Positions 8,467 to 16,182 of a stretch of 31,610 nt of DNA are shown here, piece by piece. The stretch lies in contig CAZFBS010000038.1 of assembly GCA_964517265.1 (NCBI GenBank), positions 1 to 31,610 of the forward strand, given 5' to 3'. The notes beneath the pieces were generated by a model that saw nothing but the letters and a program-made list of their open reading frames with translations, was not told where the DNA came from and searched no databases. Numbering within the stretch: the first letter of the stretch is position 1; each line of letters opens with the position of its first letter. Source of the stretch: REEP01 sp964517265 (GTDB lineage Bacteria; Pseudomonadota; Alphaproteobacteria; Rhodospirillales; Defluviicoccaceae). A program made the translations under genes and the position numbers.

Positions 8467-10287
8467 ATGCCCGATAGTCTGACCCTCGCTCTGCGAACAG
8501 CCCAGAGCGGCCTGCTCGCCAACCAGAAAGCGCTCGGGGCGGTCTCCAACAACGTCGCCAATGTCAATACCGAAGGCTACTCACGCCAGATCGTCAAGCT
8601 GGAGCAGCGAGTCCTCGCCGGCAATGGCGCGGGCGTGCAACTCGCAGCGCTGACCCGGCGGATCGACGAAAGCCTGATGAAGAGCGTTCGCAGCGAGTCC
8701 AGCGCCTTGAACGCGATACGCGTCCAGCAAACCTTCTTTCAGCGCACGCAGCAGCTGTTCGGTGCTCCCGGGGATGATGCCTCGCTCAGCCATACCCTGA
8801 ACCGTTTCACCCAGGCGCTCGAATCGCTTTCGGTGACCCCGCACGGCGCCCTGGAGCAACGTGAGCTGGTTCGCGCAGCGGACGACGTGGCCATCCAGTT
8901 CCGCCAGATGAGCGCAAGCATTCAGGATCTGCGTCTCGATGCCGACCGCCGCATCGGCCAAGCGCTCTCCGAGGTTAATGGACTGCTCGATCAGGTTGCC
9001 GACCTCAATCAGAAGATCGTCCGCAATGGTACAATCGGCCATGGCGTCGGCGACCTTGAGGATCAGCGCGACCAGGCCCTCGATCGCCTCTCACAGCTGA
9101 TCGATACTCAGGTTTTCAACCGTGGCAATGGTGACACGGTGATCTTCACCAGCGGTGGCCGCATTCTCGTCGACGGCGGAGTGCGTCCTCTTAGCCATCA
9201 TCCCGCTGCTGCCATCTCAGCCACGTTCACTCACGCCAGCGGCGACATCAGCGGCATTTACAGCGGGGACAAACTCCCGGCCAACGATTTGACGACGGAG
9301 ATCCGGTCGGGAGAGCTGAAAGGCCTGATCGAAATGCGCGACGGAATCCTGCCGAATTTCCAGGAAGCATTGAACGTGCTGGCGGGAGAACTTCGCACCA
9401 CTGTCAACGAGATCCACAATCGCGGGGTCGGGTTCCCGGGCCTGCGCGAGATGTCCGGCAGCCATACATTCACCGATCCCAGCAGCGAAACACTCGGCAT
9501 CACCGGCGACGTGGCCATTGTCCTGTTCGACGGCACCGGCGCCGCAGTCGCCCAGGCTCATTTGAGCGACCTTGTCGCTCCTGCCCCCCCACCAACAGTC
9601 GAGACGGTCAAGGACGCTCTTGATGGCTGGATCAGTACCCACGGTGGCGGCGGTTCATCCGTTTTCTTCGATAGCAACAACCGTTTGCAAATCAAAGTTG
9701 CCAGCCCCGATCATTCTCTTGCATTTCGCGACGAGGTTGGCGGCGGAGACAACACCGCCGTTACCGCCGGAACCGGTTTTTCGTCCTTCTTCGGTCTCAA
9801 CGACTTCTTCGTCGCCGCCGAGAACGACAACATGGTCGCGGGCACCCTTGCGGTGCGTGCCGATATCAAGGCGAAGCCTTCGCTCGTCGCGCGGGGGGTG
9901 GTTCAGACCGAGGTCACCGGCGCCGGTCCCCACTACTTCGCCAGCATCGGCGATGGCACCCTCTCTCACCGGCTGGCAACGGCGCTCAGCGCCCCCCAGT
10001 CCTTCGCCCACGCAGGCAATCTTGGCTCCCTCTCGGTAACGTTCAGCCAGTATGCCGCCGAGATCATTTCCGACAACGCAAGCCGCACCGAGGCCAACGA
10101 CTCTGCCGCGTCGTTCCAAACCGGCCTTGTCGATAACCTCAAGGCAAAATCGGACTCCGTGCGCGGCGTCAATCTCGACGAAGAGATGTCCGATCTGATC
10201 CTCTATGAGCAGGCCTACGCTGCGGCGGCCCGCTTGATCGGCGTTGTTCAAACCATGTTTGAGGCGCTCGAGAGAGCGGTTCGTTAG
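8467..10287 (+). CDS. flgK: Flagellar hook-filament junction protein FlgK (HAP1)
   Basis: A 606-aa axial protein that joins the hook to the filament. The N-terminal rod-type motif is clear (SNNVANVNTEGYSRQ, residues 27-41), and the C-terminal helix carries the family pattern GVNLDEEMSDLILYEQAYAA near the end. The central region (about residues 290-480) is variable, as is usual. The ATG at 8467 sits 19 bases after the chaperone stop codon; the ribosome site is weak. Reading further upstream to 8380 would overlap the chaperone gene by 68 bases and adds a segment without FlgK character. FlgL follows after 13 bases. Confidence 0.94.
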   Translation: MPDSLTLALRTAQSGLLANQKALGAVSNNVANVNTEGYSRQIVKLEQRVLAGNGAGVQLAALTRRIDESLMKSVRSESSALNAIRVQQTFFQRTQQLFGAPGDDASLSHTLNRFTQALESLSVTPHGALEQRELVRAADDVAIQFRQMSASIQDLRLDADRRIGQALSEVNGLLDQVADLNQKIVRNGTIGHGVGDLEDQRDQALDRLSQLIDTQVFNRGNGDTVIFTSGGRILVDGGVRPLSHHPAAAISATFTHASGDISGIYSGDKLPANDLTTEIRSGELKGLIEMRDGILPNFQEALNVLAGELRTTVNEIHNRGVGFPGLREMSGSHTFTDPSSETLGITGDVAIVLFDGTGAAVAQAHLSDLVAPAPPPTVETVKDALDGWISTHGGGGSSVFFDSNNRLQIKVASPDHSLAFRDEVGGGDNTAVTAGTGFSSFFGLNDFFVAAENDNMVAGTLAVRADIKAKPSLVARGVVQTEVTGAGPHYFASIGDGTLSHRLATALSAPQSFAHAGNLGSLSVTFSQYAAEIISDNASRTEANDSAASFQTGLVDNLKAKSDSVRGVNLDEEMSDLILYEQAYAAAARLIGVVQTMFEALERAVR

Positions 10288-10300
10288 GAGAGCGGCAGCA

Positions 10301-11329
10301 ATGACCCGGATTGTCGATCACGCTTCCGCCAATCAGCTGATGAGCCACGTGCAGCGCACTCAGCAGCGGCTCAACACCCTGCAGACCCAGCTCAGCAGCG
10401 GCCAGGTTTCCCAGGATTACGCCGGCATCGCCCGCGATTCGGGGCGCCTCATCCGCCTGGAAAACACCCGCGACCTTTATCAGAGGTTCCTCACCACCAA
10501 TCAGACGGTGGATCTTCGACTCAAGACAATGGAGTCTACCCTTGGCACCGTCGACAAGACCATCCGGGACTTTCGGGCGGCGGTGCTCGATTATGGCAAG
10601 GGTGCCACCGATGATCGCGGGCGTGTCCATGCGGTCCAGGATACGGCGTTCAAATCTCTCGTCAGCCTTCAGGGGTTGCTCAACACGAAAGTCGACGGCC
10701 AGTACCTGCTCGCCGGATCGAAGGCAACAACGCGCCCGGTGGACTTCGGCCTGACGACGCTGGAGACGTTCCAAACCACGTTCGACGGCGCAACGGTCAC
10801 CGTGCCAACGACGCGCGAGGACCATCTTGGCGATCCCGCCGCTTCGTACTACCGCGGGGATAATGTTCCCCGAACTCATCGGGTCGACCCCGAGCGCACT
10901 GTCGATATGGGACTGACCGCCGCCGATCCCGCCTTCGAAAAGACGATCCGGGCGATGAAGCTGATCGCCCAAGGCCGGTTCGGCAGTGAGGGCGGATTGG
11001 ACCAGAACCCGGGCCGGATCGAGCAGGCGCTGGCGCTGCTTGCCAGCGCTCTCGACCCTGCCGCCAAGGGAGAGGCGCCGTTCGGACCCGAGGCTGCCGG
11101 CAACCTTGAGACGATCCAGGTCGAGCTCGGGGTGCACCGGGCGCTGATCAACGACACCAATGAGCGGCTGCGCACCTCGATCGGCGCCCTCGACGCATCC
11201 ATCGCCGGCGTTGAAACCGTCGACCCAACGGAGATCGCCACCCGTCTGTTCAATCAAGCCAATGCTCTGGAGGCGTCGCTTACAACCATCGCCCGAGTCC
11301 GCCAACTCAGTTTGGTGAAGTTCCTCTAG
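10301..11329 (+). CDS. flgL: Flagellar hook-filament junction protein FlgL (HAP3)
   Basis: A 342-aa flagellin-like junction protein, second ring between hook and filament. The N-terminal region has the helical flagellin pattern (RTQQRLNTLQTQLSSGQ, about residues 18-34, then a DYAGIARDS block). The C-terminal helix has TRLFNQANALEASLTTIARV. The ATG at 10301 follows AGGAG (10286-10290) at suitable distance. The FlgL call is supported by its position directly after flgK and before the flagellin gene, and by its length, which fits FlgL. Confidence 0.88.
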   Translation: MTRIVDHASANQLMSHVQRTQQRLNTLQTQLSSGQVSQDYAGIARDSGRLIRLENTRDLYQRFLTTNQTVDLRLKTMESTLGTVDKTIRDFRAAVLDYGKGATDDRGRVHAVQDTAFKSLVSLQGLLNTKVDGQYLLAGSKATTRPVDFGLTTLETFQTTFDGATVTVPTTREDHLGDPAASYYRGDNVPRTHRVDPERTVDMGLTAADPAFEKTIRAMKLIAQGRFGSEGGLDQNPGRIEQALALLASALDPAAKGEAPFGPEAAGNLETIQVELGVHRALINDTNERLRTSIGALDASIAGVETVDPTEIATRLFNQANALEASLTTIARVRQLSLVKFL

Positions 11330-11352
11330 GTTTGCATCAAAACTACTTAAAA

Positions 11353-11383
11353 TTGTTTTTTAGCACAGACTACACTTTATACT
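11353..11383 (+). promoter_or_regulatory. Tentative promoter for the flagellin gene
   Basis: TTGTTT (11353-11358) and TATACT (11378-11383) resemble sigma-70 boxes, but the 19-base spacer is long. The surrounding stretch is strikingly AT-rich for this genome. No -24/-12 sequence is found between flgL and the flagellin gene, and I could not fit a sigma-28 consensus with confidence. Confidence 0.35.
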
Positions 11384-11401
11384 AGATAAGGGGGGGAATG
11401 C

Positions 11402-11422
11402 CCGGTATAGTCGTAATACCGG
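11402..11422 (+). promoter_or_regulatory. Hairpin in the flagellin mRNA leader
   Basis: CCGGTAT and ATACCGG form a perfect 7-bp stem around a 7-base loop, ending 48 bases before the flagellin start codon. In Caulobacter, FlbT acts on the flagellin mRNA leader. An flbT gene lies just downstream here, so this hairpin is a candidate for such control. Confidence 0.5.
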
Positions 11423-11470
11423 AAAGGATGTTCCCGGAACTCTCGCTCCTAGGAAAGGACAAAGAAGACA

Positions 11471-13291
11471 ATGGACGTTGCTCTCACATCTGCCATGCGC
11501 AGCAATCTTCTCACCCTGCAGTCGACCCAGTCGGGTATCGACAAGGTGCAGGGCATTCTCGCCAGCGGCCGCAAGGTCAACAGCGCCCTCGATAACCCCT
11601 CCTCGTTCTTTGCCGCGCAGTCGCTCAACAACCGTGCCAGCGACCTCAGCCGGCTGCTCGACGCGATGGGGCAGAACATTTCGACCATCAAGCAGGCCGA
11701 CAAAGGTGTCTCCTCGTTGGCCAAGCTGGTCGATCAGGCAGACGCGATCGCCAACCAGGCGGCGACCGCGGCGAGTGGGGCCGGACAGAAAGCCTCGCTG
11801 GGCGGCGCCGTCAAGCTCACCGGCTCTCAGGACGTCACCGCGCTTGCCGGTGTCGAGGGCAGCACGTTCTCGCTCACGTTCGAAGCCACTGACGCGAACG
11901 GTGACAAGATCACCACGTTCGGGTCCGCCGGCAACGCGACGTCCGCGACCGTCACCGTCGCCGCCGGTTCCACTGTCGACCAGATGATCGCCGACATCAA
12001 TGCTCAGCGTTTCGGCCCCGCCGGAAGCCAGACGCAAGCCGTCGAAGCGACGCTGAACGATGAGGGCAAACTCGAGATCAAATCCCTCACCGGCGGCGAT
12101 CTTCGTATCGTTGTGGACAATGGCGCTTCCGGTGGTGCAGAAAACAACCTGAACTTGGCCAAAGCGTTGGGCTTCGGCGAGCAGGCCCTCAACCTGACGA
12201 CCGGCAGCACAACGACAACCGAAGTGGCGCTGACAGCGACTGCTAAGCCGGCGCTGATGTCGACCTCTTTTCGCACCAGCAACGGAACCGACATCGCCAC
12301 CGCCAGCGCCAAGCTTGGGGACCTCGTGGACGCTGACAATAACAGCATTTTCGCGGCAACCGGCGCCGTTGCGGCTGCCTCTGCGCAGGACGTAACGGGC
12401 AACAAGCTGATGATCGGAGTGAACGGCAAGACGGCCCAGGCAGTCGCCGACTTCACGTTGAACTATGCCGGAAGTGGCGCCGCCGGCACCATTAGCGAAA
12501 GCTCGACAATCCAGGAACTGGTCGACAACATCAACACCAACGCCGACCTGAAGGGCGCGGTGCGGGCTTCTTATGACGCTTCGACGGGCCAGTTCTCGAT
12601 CCAGGCGATTTCAACTGACGTCGAAACCATTCAGGTCGGGATCCGCGCGGAGGAATCGGCCACCAATGGCGATACCACCGGGCTCAGCACCAACAAACTC
12701 GGCTTTGGGGTCAACGCCATTGCTTCGAGCGTTACCAGCGACGGCACTCAGGACGAAACTGTCGATGGGTTCAATAACTTCACTGTCGCTGCCGCGGCAG
12801 GCGAAATTGCGCGCCTGGAAAATGACTACAATGTCATCCGTACACAGATCGACCAGTTGGTTCAGGATACCGGCTATGCCGGCGTTAACCTGCTCAAGGG
12901 CGACAACCTGAAGACGACCTTCAACGAGGATCGGACCAGCTCGCTGACCACCAAGGGCAAATCTTTCACCACGGAAGGACTTGGCCTCACCGAAGCCAAC
13001 TTCAGTTCGACCCAGGCCATTGATGCCGCCCTTAACCAGCTGCGCACCGCCAAGACGGAAGTGCGGAACTTTGGCAGCACCCTGGCCAATGATTTGACGG
13101 TCATCCAGACTCGTCAGGACTTTACCAAAGAGACCATCAACAACCTCCAGGAAGGCTCCGACAAGCTGACCCTGGCGGACAAGAACGAGGAAGGCGCCAA
13201 GCTGCTGGCCTTGCAGACACAGCAGCAGCTCGGCGTGATCTCCCTGTCGATGGCATCGCAGTCGGCCCAGTCGGTCCTCAGGCTGTTCTAA
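11471..13291 (+). CDS. fliC: Flagellin (filament subunit)
   Basis: A 606-aa flagellin, large for an alphaproteobacterium. The conserved N-terminal D0/D1 region spans about residues 1-130 and includes ILASGRKVNSALDNPSSFFAA. The C-terminal D1/D0 region covers roughly the last 130 residues, with the TKETINNLQEGSDKL and SLSMASQSAQSVLRLF blocks. Between them is a long, Thr/Ser/Ala/Gly-rich surface region (about 140-470) that would form outward-facing D2/D3 domains. The ATG at 11471 follows AGGAAAGGA (11451-11459). The gene has its own leader with a hairpin and is followed by another perfect hairpin, so it may be a separate transcript from flgK-flgL and from flbT-flaF. Confidence 0.95.
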   Translation: MDVALTSAMRSNLLTLQSTQSGIDKVQGILASGRKVNSALDNPSSFFAAQSLNNRASDLSRLLDAMGQNISTIKQADKGVSSLAKLVDQADAIANQAATAASGAGQKASLGGAVKLTGSQDVTALAGVEGSTFSLTFEATDANGDKITTFGSAGNATSATVTVAAGSTVDQMIADINAQRFGPAGSQTQAVEATLNDEGKLEIKSLTGGDLRIVVDNGASGGAENNLNLAKALGFGEQALNLTTGSTTTTEVALTATAKPALMSTSFRTSNGTDIATASAKLGDLVDADNNSIFAATGAVAAASAQDVTGNKLMIGVNGKTAQAVADFTLNYAGSGAAGTISESSTIQELVDNINTNADLKGAVRASYDASTGQFSIQAISTDVETIQVGIRAEESATNGDTTGLSTNKLGFGVNAIASSVTSDGTQDETVDGFNNFTVAAAAGEIARLENDYNVIRTQIDQLVQDTGYAGVNLLKGDNLKTTFNEDRTSSLTTKGKSFTTEGLGLTEANFSSTQAIDAALNQLRTAKTEVRNFGSTLANDLTVIQTRQDFTKETINNLQEGSDKLTLADKNEEGAKLLALQTQQQLGVISLSMASQSAQSVLRLF

Positions 13292-13316
13292 GCGACCTCC
13301 GCAGGCTGAAACCAGA

Positions 13317-13346
13317 ACCGGCAGCGCCCCCAAGGACGCTGCCGGT
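13317..13346 (+). terminator. Perfect hairpin after the flagellin gene
   Basis: ACCGGCAGCG pairs exactly with CGCTGCCGGT (10 bp) around a 10-base loop, starting 26 bases after the flagellin stop. No run of T follows, so it may work as a weak or factor-dependent terminator, or protect the 3' end of an abundant mRNA. Confidence 0.55.
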
Positions 13347-13428
13347 CCAAGGGTCTGCCAAACAAGCGCCATCTGCATCCATTGGCTGCAAAGATGAACC
13401 CAAATCAATCTCTGTCGCGGAAACAACC

Positions 13429-13812
13429 ATGGCCCTCATCATCGACCTCAAGCCTGGCGAGCGGGTGATCATCGGCGCCGCCGTTGTCACCAACGACAAC
13501 CAACGCACCCGCCTGCATATCGAAGGTGACGTTGCCATTCTTCGTGAAAAAGACATTCTGCGTCCGGACGACGCCGACACGCCCTGCAAGAAGCTCTACC
13601 TCGCAACACAGCTGATGTATATCGGCGGTGATCCTGCCCGGCTGCAGCGAACCTACTTCGACCTCGCCCGCGAAATTCAAAAGGCCGCGCCGAGCACTGC
13701 GGCGCTCATCCTCGACATTAACCGAAACATAATTGCCGGCTCCTATTATAAGGCCCTCAAACAGGCCAGACGGCTTGTCCAGTACGAAGCGGAGCTGATG
13801 TCACATGCCTGA
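13429..13812 (+). CDS. flbT: Flagellar biosynthesis repressor FlbT
   Basis: A 127-aa cytoplasmic regulator of the FlbT family, known in Caulobacter to reduce flagellin synthesis by acting on flagellin mRNA when the hook is incomplete. The family pattern is complete: LKPGERVIIGAAVV (about residues 7-20), the DILRPDDADTPCKKLY block and the helical C-terminal half with YYKALKQARRLVQYE. The ATG at 13429 lacks a strong ribosome site. It overlaps flaF by eight bases, so the two are co-translated. A divergent paralogue is encoded at 15132-15644 on the other strand. Confidence 0.92.
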   Translation: MALIIDLKPGERVIIGAAVVTNDNQRTRLHIEGDVAILREKDILRPDDADTPCKKLYLATQLMYIGGDPARLQRTYFDLAREIQKAAPSTAALILDINRNIIAGSYYKALKQARRLVQYEAELMSHA

Positions 13813-14245
13813 TCTGCACACCCACGCCGCCACCGCCTATGGAAGCACCTTCAAGGCAGCGGTCGATCCGAGGCAATTGGAAGCCAACGTGCTGCTCAAG
13901 GCGGCGCGCCAACTCGAGGAGGTTCGCCAGGACTGGGCGCCGGAGCGCGAGCCGGACCTTGAGGACGCGCTCCTCTACAATCGAAAACTTTGGACGGTGT
14001 TCGCAGCCGAAGTCGCGGACGATACGAACCCGCTGCCCGTTCCGATCCGCAACAATATCGCCAACATTGCCGTCTTCGTGTTCAAGCGGACGCTTGAACT
14101 CCAGGCGTTACCGGTGCCGGAAAAGATCGACCCATTGATCGAAATCAACAGAAACCTCGCCGCCGGGCTTTTGGCCTCTTCCGCACCATCATCACAAGCT
14201 GCAACCGGAACCGGCGCCCACCCTGGCTCATCCGCCAGCGCCTGA
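13805..14245 (+). CDS. flaF: Flagellar biosynthesis regulator FlaF
   Basis: A 146-aa FlaF family protein, in Caulobacter required for flagellin production and acting against FlbT. The typical core is present: AYGSTFKAAVDPRQLEANVLLKAA in segments (about residues 11-34), EDALLYNRKLWTVFAAEV (about 53-70) and PVPIRNNIANIAVFV (about 78-92). The last ~30 residues (Ser/Ala-rich) extend beyond the usual end of the family and are probably disordered. It starts inside the 3' end of flbT. Confidence 0.92.
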   Translation: MPDLHTHAATAYGSTFKAAVDPRQLEANVLLKAARQLEEVRQDWAPEREPDLEDALLYNRKLWTVFAAEVADDTNPLPVPIRNNIANIAVFVFKRTLELQALPVPEKIDPLIEINRNLAAGLLASSAPSSQAATGTGAHPGSSASA

Positions 14246-14359
14246 GGACGAGCAGCAGCATACAAGGAAGCGCCAGGGCCTCAGGCCACCTACCCCAGCC
14301 TGCGAAGAAAGATCGAGCTGCGTGGGTTATAGTCAAACGCAAGACGATTTTCGCTCACT

Positions 14360-14385
14360 AGCCGAGCCTGCCAAGGCTCTCGGCT
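14360..14385 (+). terminator. Possible terminator hairpin after flbT-flaF
   Basis: AGCCGAG pairs with CTCGGCT (7 bp); two further pairs are possible across a small bulge. It lies 115 bases after flaF and has no T run, so the function is uncertain. I see no gene in the remaining 265 bases between flaF and the flaG-like gene. Confidence 0.35.
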
Positions 14386-14510
14386 TAGAGCGTGTTACGG
14401 ACCACGGTTAAGTACCTGATTTCGCATATGTTTTTTAGATCCTCAAGAAAAAGACCTTGAGAGAAATCAATGGCTTGGGAGATGGTCCATCACACGCTCT
14501 AGGTGCAGCA

Positions 14511-14951
14511 TCAGGCGGTGGTGTCGAGGTGCTTGGCGTGAGATTCTTGCAGCCGGTCCTCGACCATTGCCTTGGTATCCTCCAGCATGCGAACGAGCTG
14601 CTCCGGCGGCAGACTGGCCATGATCTGATCGGTCTTCTCGTCGACGATCTGCAGCAGCGGCCGGTCGAGGTCGGGCTCATGTGCCACCTTGTATCGGTAG
14701 CGGTTGCCCAGTTCATCCGAGAGGGATGGAGCAGACCGAAGCGGAGCAGCCTGATCCGGCTTCTCCTCCAACGCCCTGTCCCCTGATTGCCGACGGTCCT
14801 GTTCAATACTCATCGGTGCTGCCAGGGCGGCCACCTGCAGGCCCGGCGCCGCGGTTCCCAGTCTCACCGACCGAGGCGCTTCGGTCGGTGGCGTGGCCGT
14901 CACTGGGACCGCTCGCACGAGAGCAATCGCGCTCGGAGTTGCAATGTCCAT
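14511..14951 (-). CDS. FlaG-like flagellar protein
   Basis: A 146-aa protein whose C-terminal half (about residues 85-135) matches the FlaG pattern: a short beta segment (RYRYKVAHEPD), then RPLLQIVDEKTDQIMASLPPEQ in pieces, which corresponds to the VVQVVD-x-TGEVIRQIPPEE pattern of the family. The first 80 residues are low-complexity (Ala/Pro/Thr/Arg) and probably disordered, as is common in FlaG. FlaG proteins are small factors linked to filament length or flagellin handling; the biochemical role is not settled. The ATG at 14951 is preferred; a TTG at 14969 is the only longer start. It is last in a minus-strand group with the second flbT and an unknown gene, facing the flbT-flaF unit. Confidence 0.55.
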   Translation of the reverse strand: MDIATPSAIALVRAVPVTATPPTEAPRSVRLGTAAPGLQVAALAAPMSIEQDRRQSGDRALEEKPDQAAPLRSAPSLSDELGNRYRYKVAHEPDLDRPLLQIVDEKTDQIMASLPPEQLVRMLEDTKAMVEDRLQESHAKHLDTTA

Positions 14952-15131
14952 ACCTACACGCGAACCCAAACAGTTACACTACGTAAAGCATGTAAAATTT
15001 CCTAACACATCAACTCTGGCACGCACCAAGAAGCACCTACCTGTACGTCAGTGGGCGGCTCCCCTGTCGCGCCAGCGGCCACAGATAGTCCTTGGTGCCA
15101 CGCATTATATAACAATGTCGACAAGACCTAT

Positions 15132-15644
15132 TCATGTCGCTGCCGTTTCCCGGCGCTTGCCGATAGCCAGCGCGTGCGGCCTGATTGCACTCCTCCTGCG
15201 AGGCGCTTCGGAACTAGCGACGTCGTCAGTGGCCTTGTTCTCTATCAGACTCTTATCGAGAGCCTGAAGGCATCGGCTCTCATGGGCGATCAGCTCCCGC
15301 GCCAGCTTCAACGCGTCATAATATTGCCCGGCGCGCACACGGGCGAACAGGCGTTCGACAAGTTCGCTCGCGCTCGGCGCGGCCTGCCGGTAGCTCTCGC
15401 CCAGGCCAAAGAACAAAGAGGCGTACCGCCGCCGACTGGTCGGAAACAAATAAAGAAACTGCAACGTATAATAGACCCGGTTGGCCGGGGTGCCAGCTTC
15501 GTCCGGAGTCAAGACATCGTCACAGCGAAGAATTTCTGCTTGGTTCTTCAGAAGAAACGTGATCGTGCGCTCCGATGCATTCTCCATCACCGCGCCGTTG
15601 ATGAAAATCTTCTTGCCTTTTCTGATGTGAATCAACAACGGCAT
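15132..15644 (-). CDS. Second FlbT family protein
   Basis: A 170-aa paralogue of FlbT. It aligns with the 127-aa copy over its first ~130 residues, keeping the N-terminal beta strands (LLIHIRKGKKIFINGAV), the LTPDEAGTPANRVYY block in place of LRPDDADTPCKKLY, and the helical AGQYYDALKLARELIAHE segment. A basic, Ala/Arg-rich tail of about 40 residues is added and could contact RNA or a partner. The ATG at 15644 follows AGAGGA with a spacing of eight bases; a GTG directly before it is also possible. It is encoded opposite to the flagellin operon, 24 bases behind the unknown 89-aa gene, so the two form a small operon. FlbT family membership is firm; its target is unknown. Confidence 0.82.
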   Translation of the reverse strand: MPLLIHIRKGKKIFINGAVMENASERTITFLLKNQAEILRCDDVLTPDEAGTPANRVYYTLQFLYLFPTSRRRYASLFFGLGESYRQAAPSASELVERLFARVRAGQYYDALKLARELIAHESRCLQALDKSLIENKATDDVASSEAPRRRSAIRPHALAIGKRRETAAT

Positions 15645-15668
15645 CACGACGTTCCTCTGCTCGAATCC

Positions 15669-15938
15669 TTATGTAAATAGTGCAAGTACGGCGCTCTCTG
15701 ATGCCGGCAGCGCCGCCACCACTCCGCCGCCTGCTTCTTGCCGGCGATGAAGCATGACAATGTTGTACGCCTCCTGTTCGTCAACCTTTGTCGCGTTGCT
15801 GGCCCAGGGCAGCGGCGCCGCCAAGATTCTCGTCATCAACATCCTGTTTGCCTGGGCCGCTTGGGAGACCGTGGCCTTTCCATCCATTACATCCTCCAGT
15901 TGATCAACCCGCGTTTCTGCTAAGCGAAATTCTATCAC
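15669..15938 (-). CDS. Hypothetical protein, first gene of the second flbT group
   Basis: I do not recognise this 89-aa protein. It starts at a GTG (15938), chosen because GAAGGAAGG lies six bases before it; the upstream ATG at 15980 has no ribosome site. The first 50 residues look like amphipathic helices (RLAETRVDQLEDVMDG, then SQAAQANRMLMTRIL); the middle has DEQEAYNIVMLHRRQEA, and the end is Gly/Ala/Val-rich. No signal peptide or membrane segment is seen. It lies 24 bases upstream of the second flbT in the same direction, so the two are likely co-transcribed and may work together, much as FlaF goes with FlbT. I see no sequence resemblance to FlaF. Confidence 0.55.
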   Translation of the reverse strand: MIEFRLAETRVDQLEDVMDGKATVSQAAQANRMLMTRILAAPLPWASNATKVDEQEAYNIVMLHRRQEAGGGVVAALPASESAVLALFT

Positions 15939-16130
15939 TCCGCACCTTCCTTCGCCACAACTTTTACGGGTTTGACTCATTGATGGCGAAGATGCGCGGC
16001 AACAAATGCCGGGACGGCGGCAGGAACTTCCACCCCTCGAACAGCGCCAACAACGCGCCGACCGATCCGATCGGCCCGCAAGGTCCGATTTTACCTTCTT
16101 TCCCGCCCTCTAGTGCCCCCTTTGTAGCGA

Positions 16131-16146
16131 TGGCCTGCGAATTGCT
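16131..16146 (+). promoter_or_regulatory. Sigma-54 (-24/-12) promoter for fliK-flgD-flgE2
   Basis: TGGCCTG-CGAA-TTGCT has the conserved GG and GC at the correct spacing. The expected start of transcription is near 16157, 26 bases before the fliK start codon. Confidence 0.8.
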
Positions 16147-16182
16147 TACCGGCAGCGCAAGGAACAGTGGAGCGAATGAATC

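Noticed and set aside
14435..14806. Alternative minus-strand frame overlapping the flaG-like gene
   Set aside because: Its translation is Arg/Ser/Trp-rich, without any pattern, while the overlapping frame at 14511-14951 shows the FlaG-type C-terminus.
15017..15032. Sequence TGGCACG resembling a sigma-54 -24 box
   Set aside because: The -12 position reads AAGAA rather than TTGCT, so the essential GC is missing.
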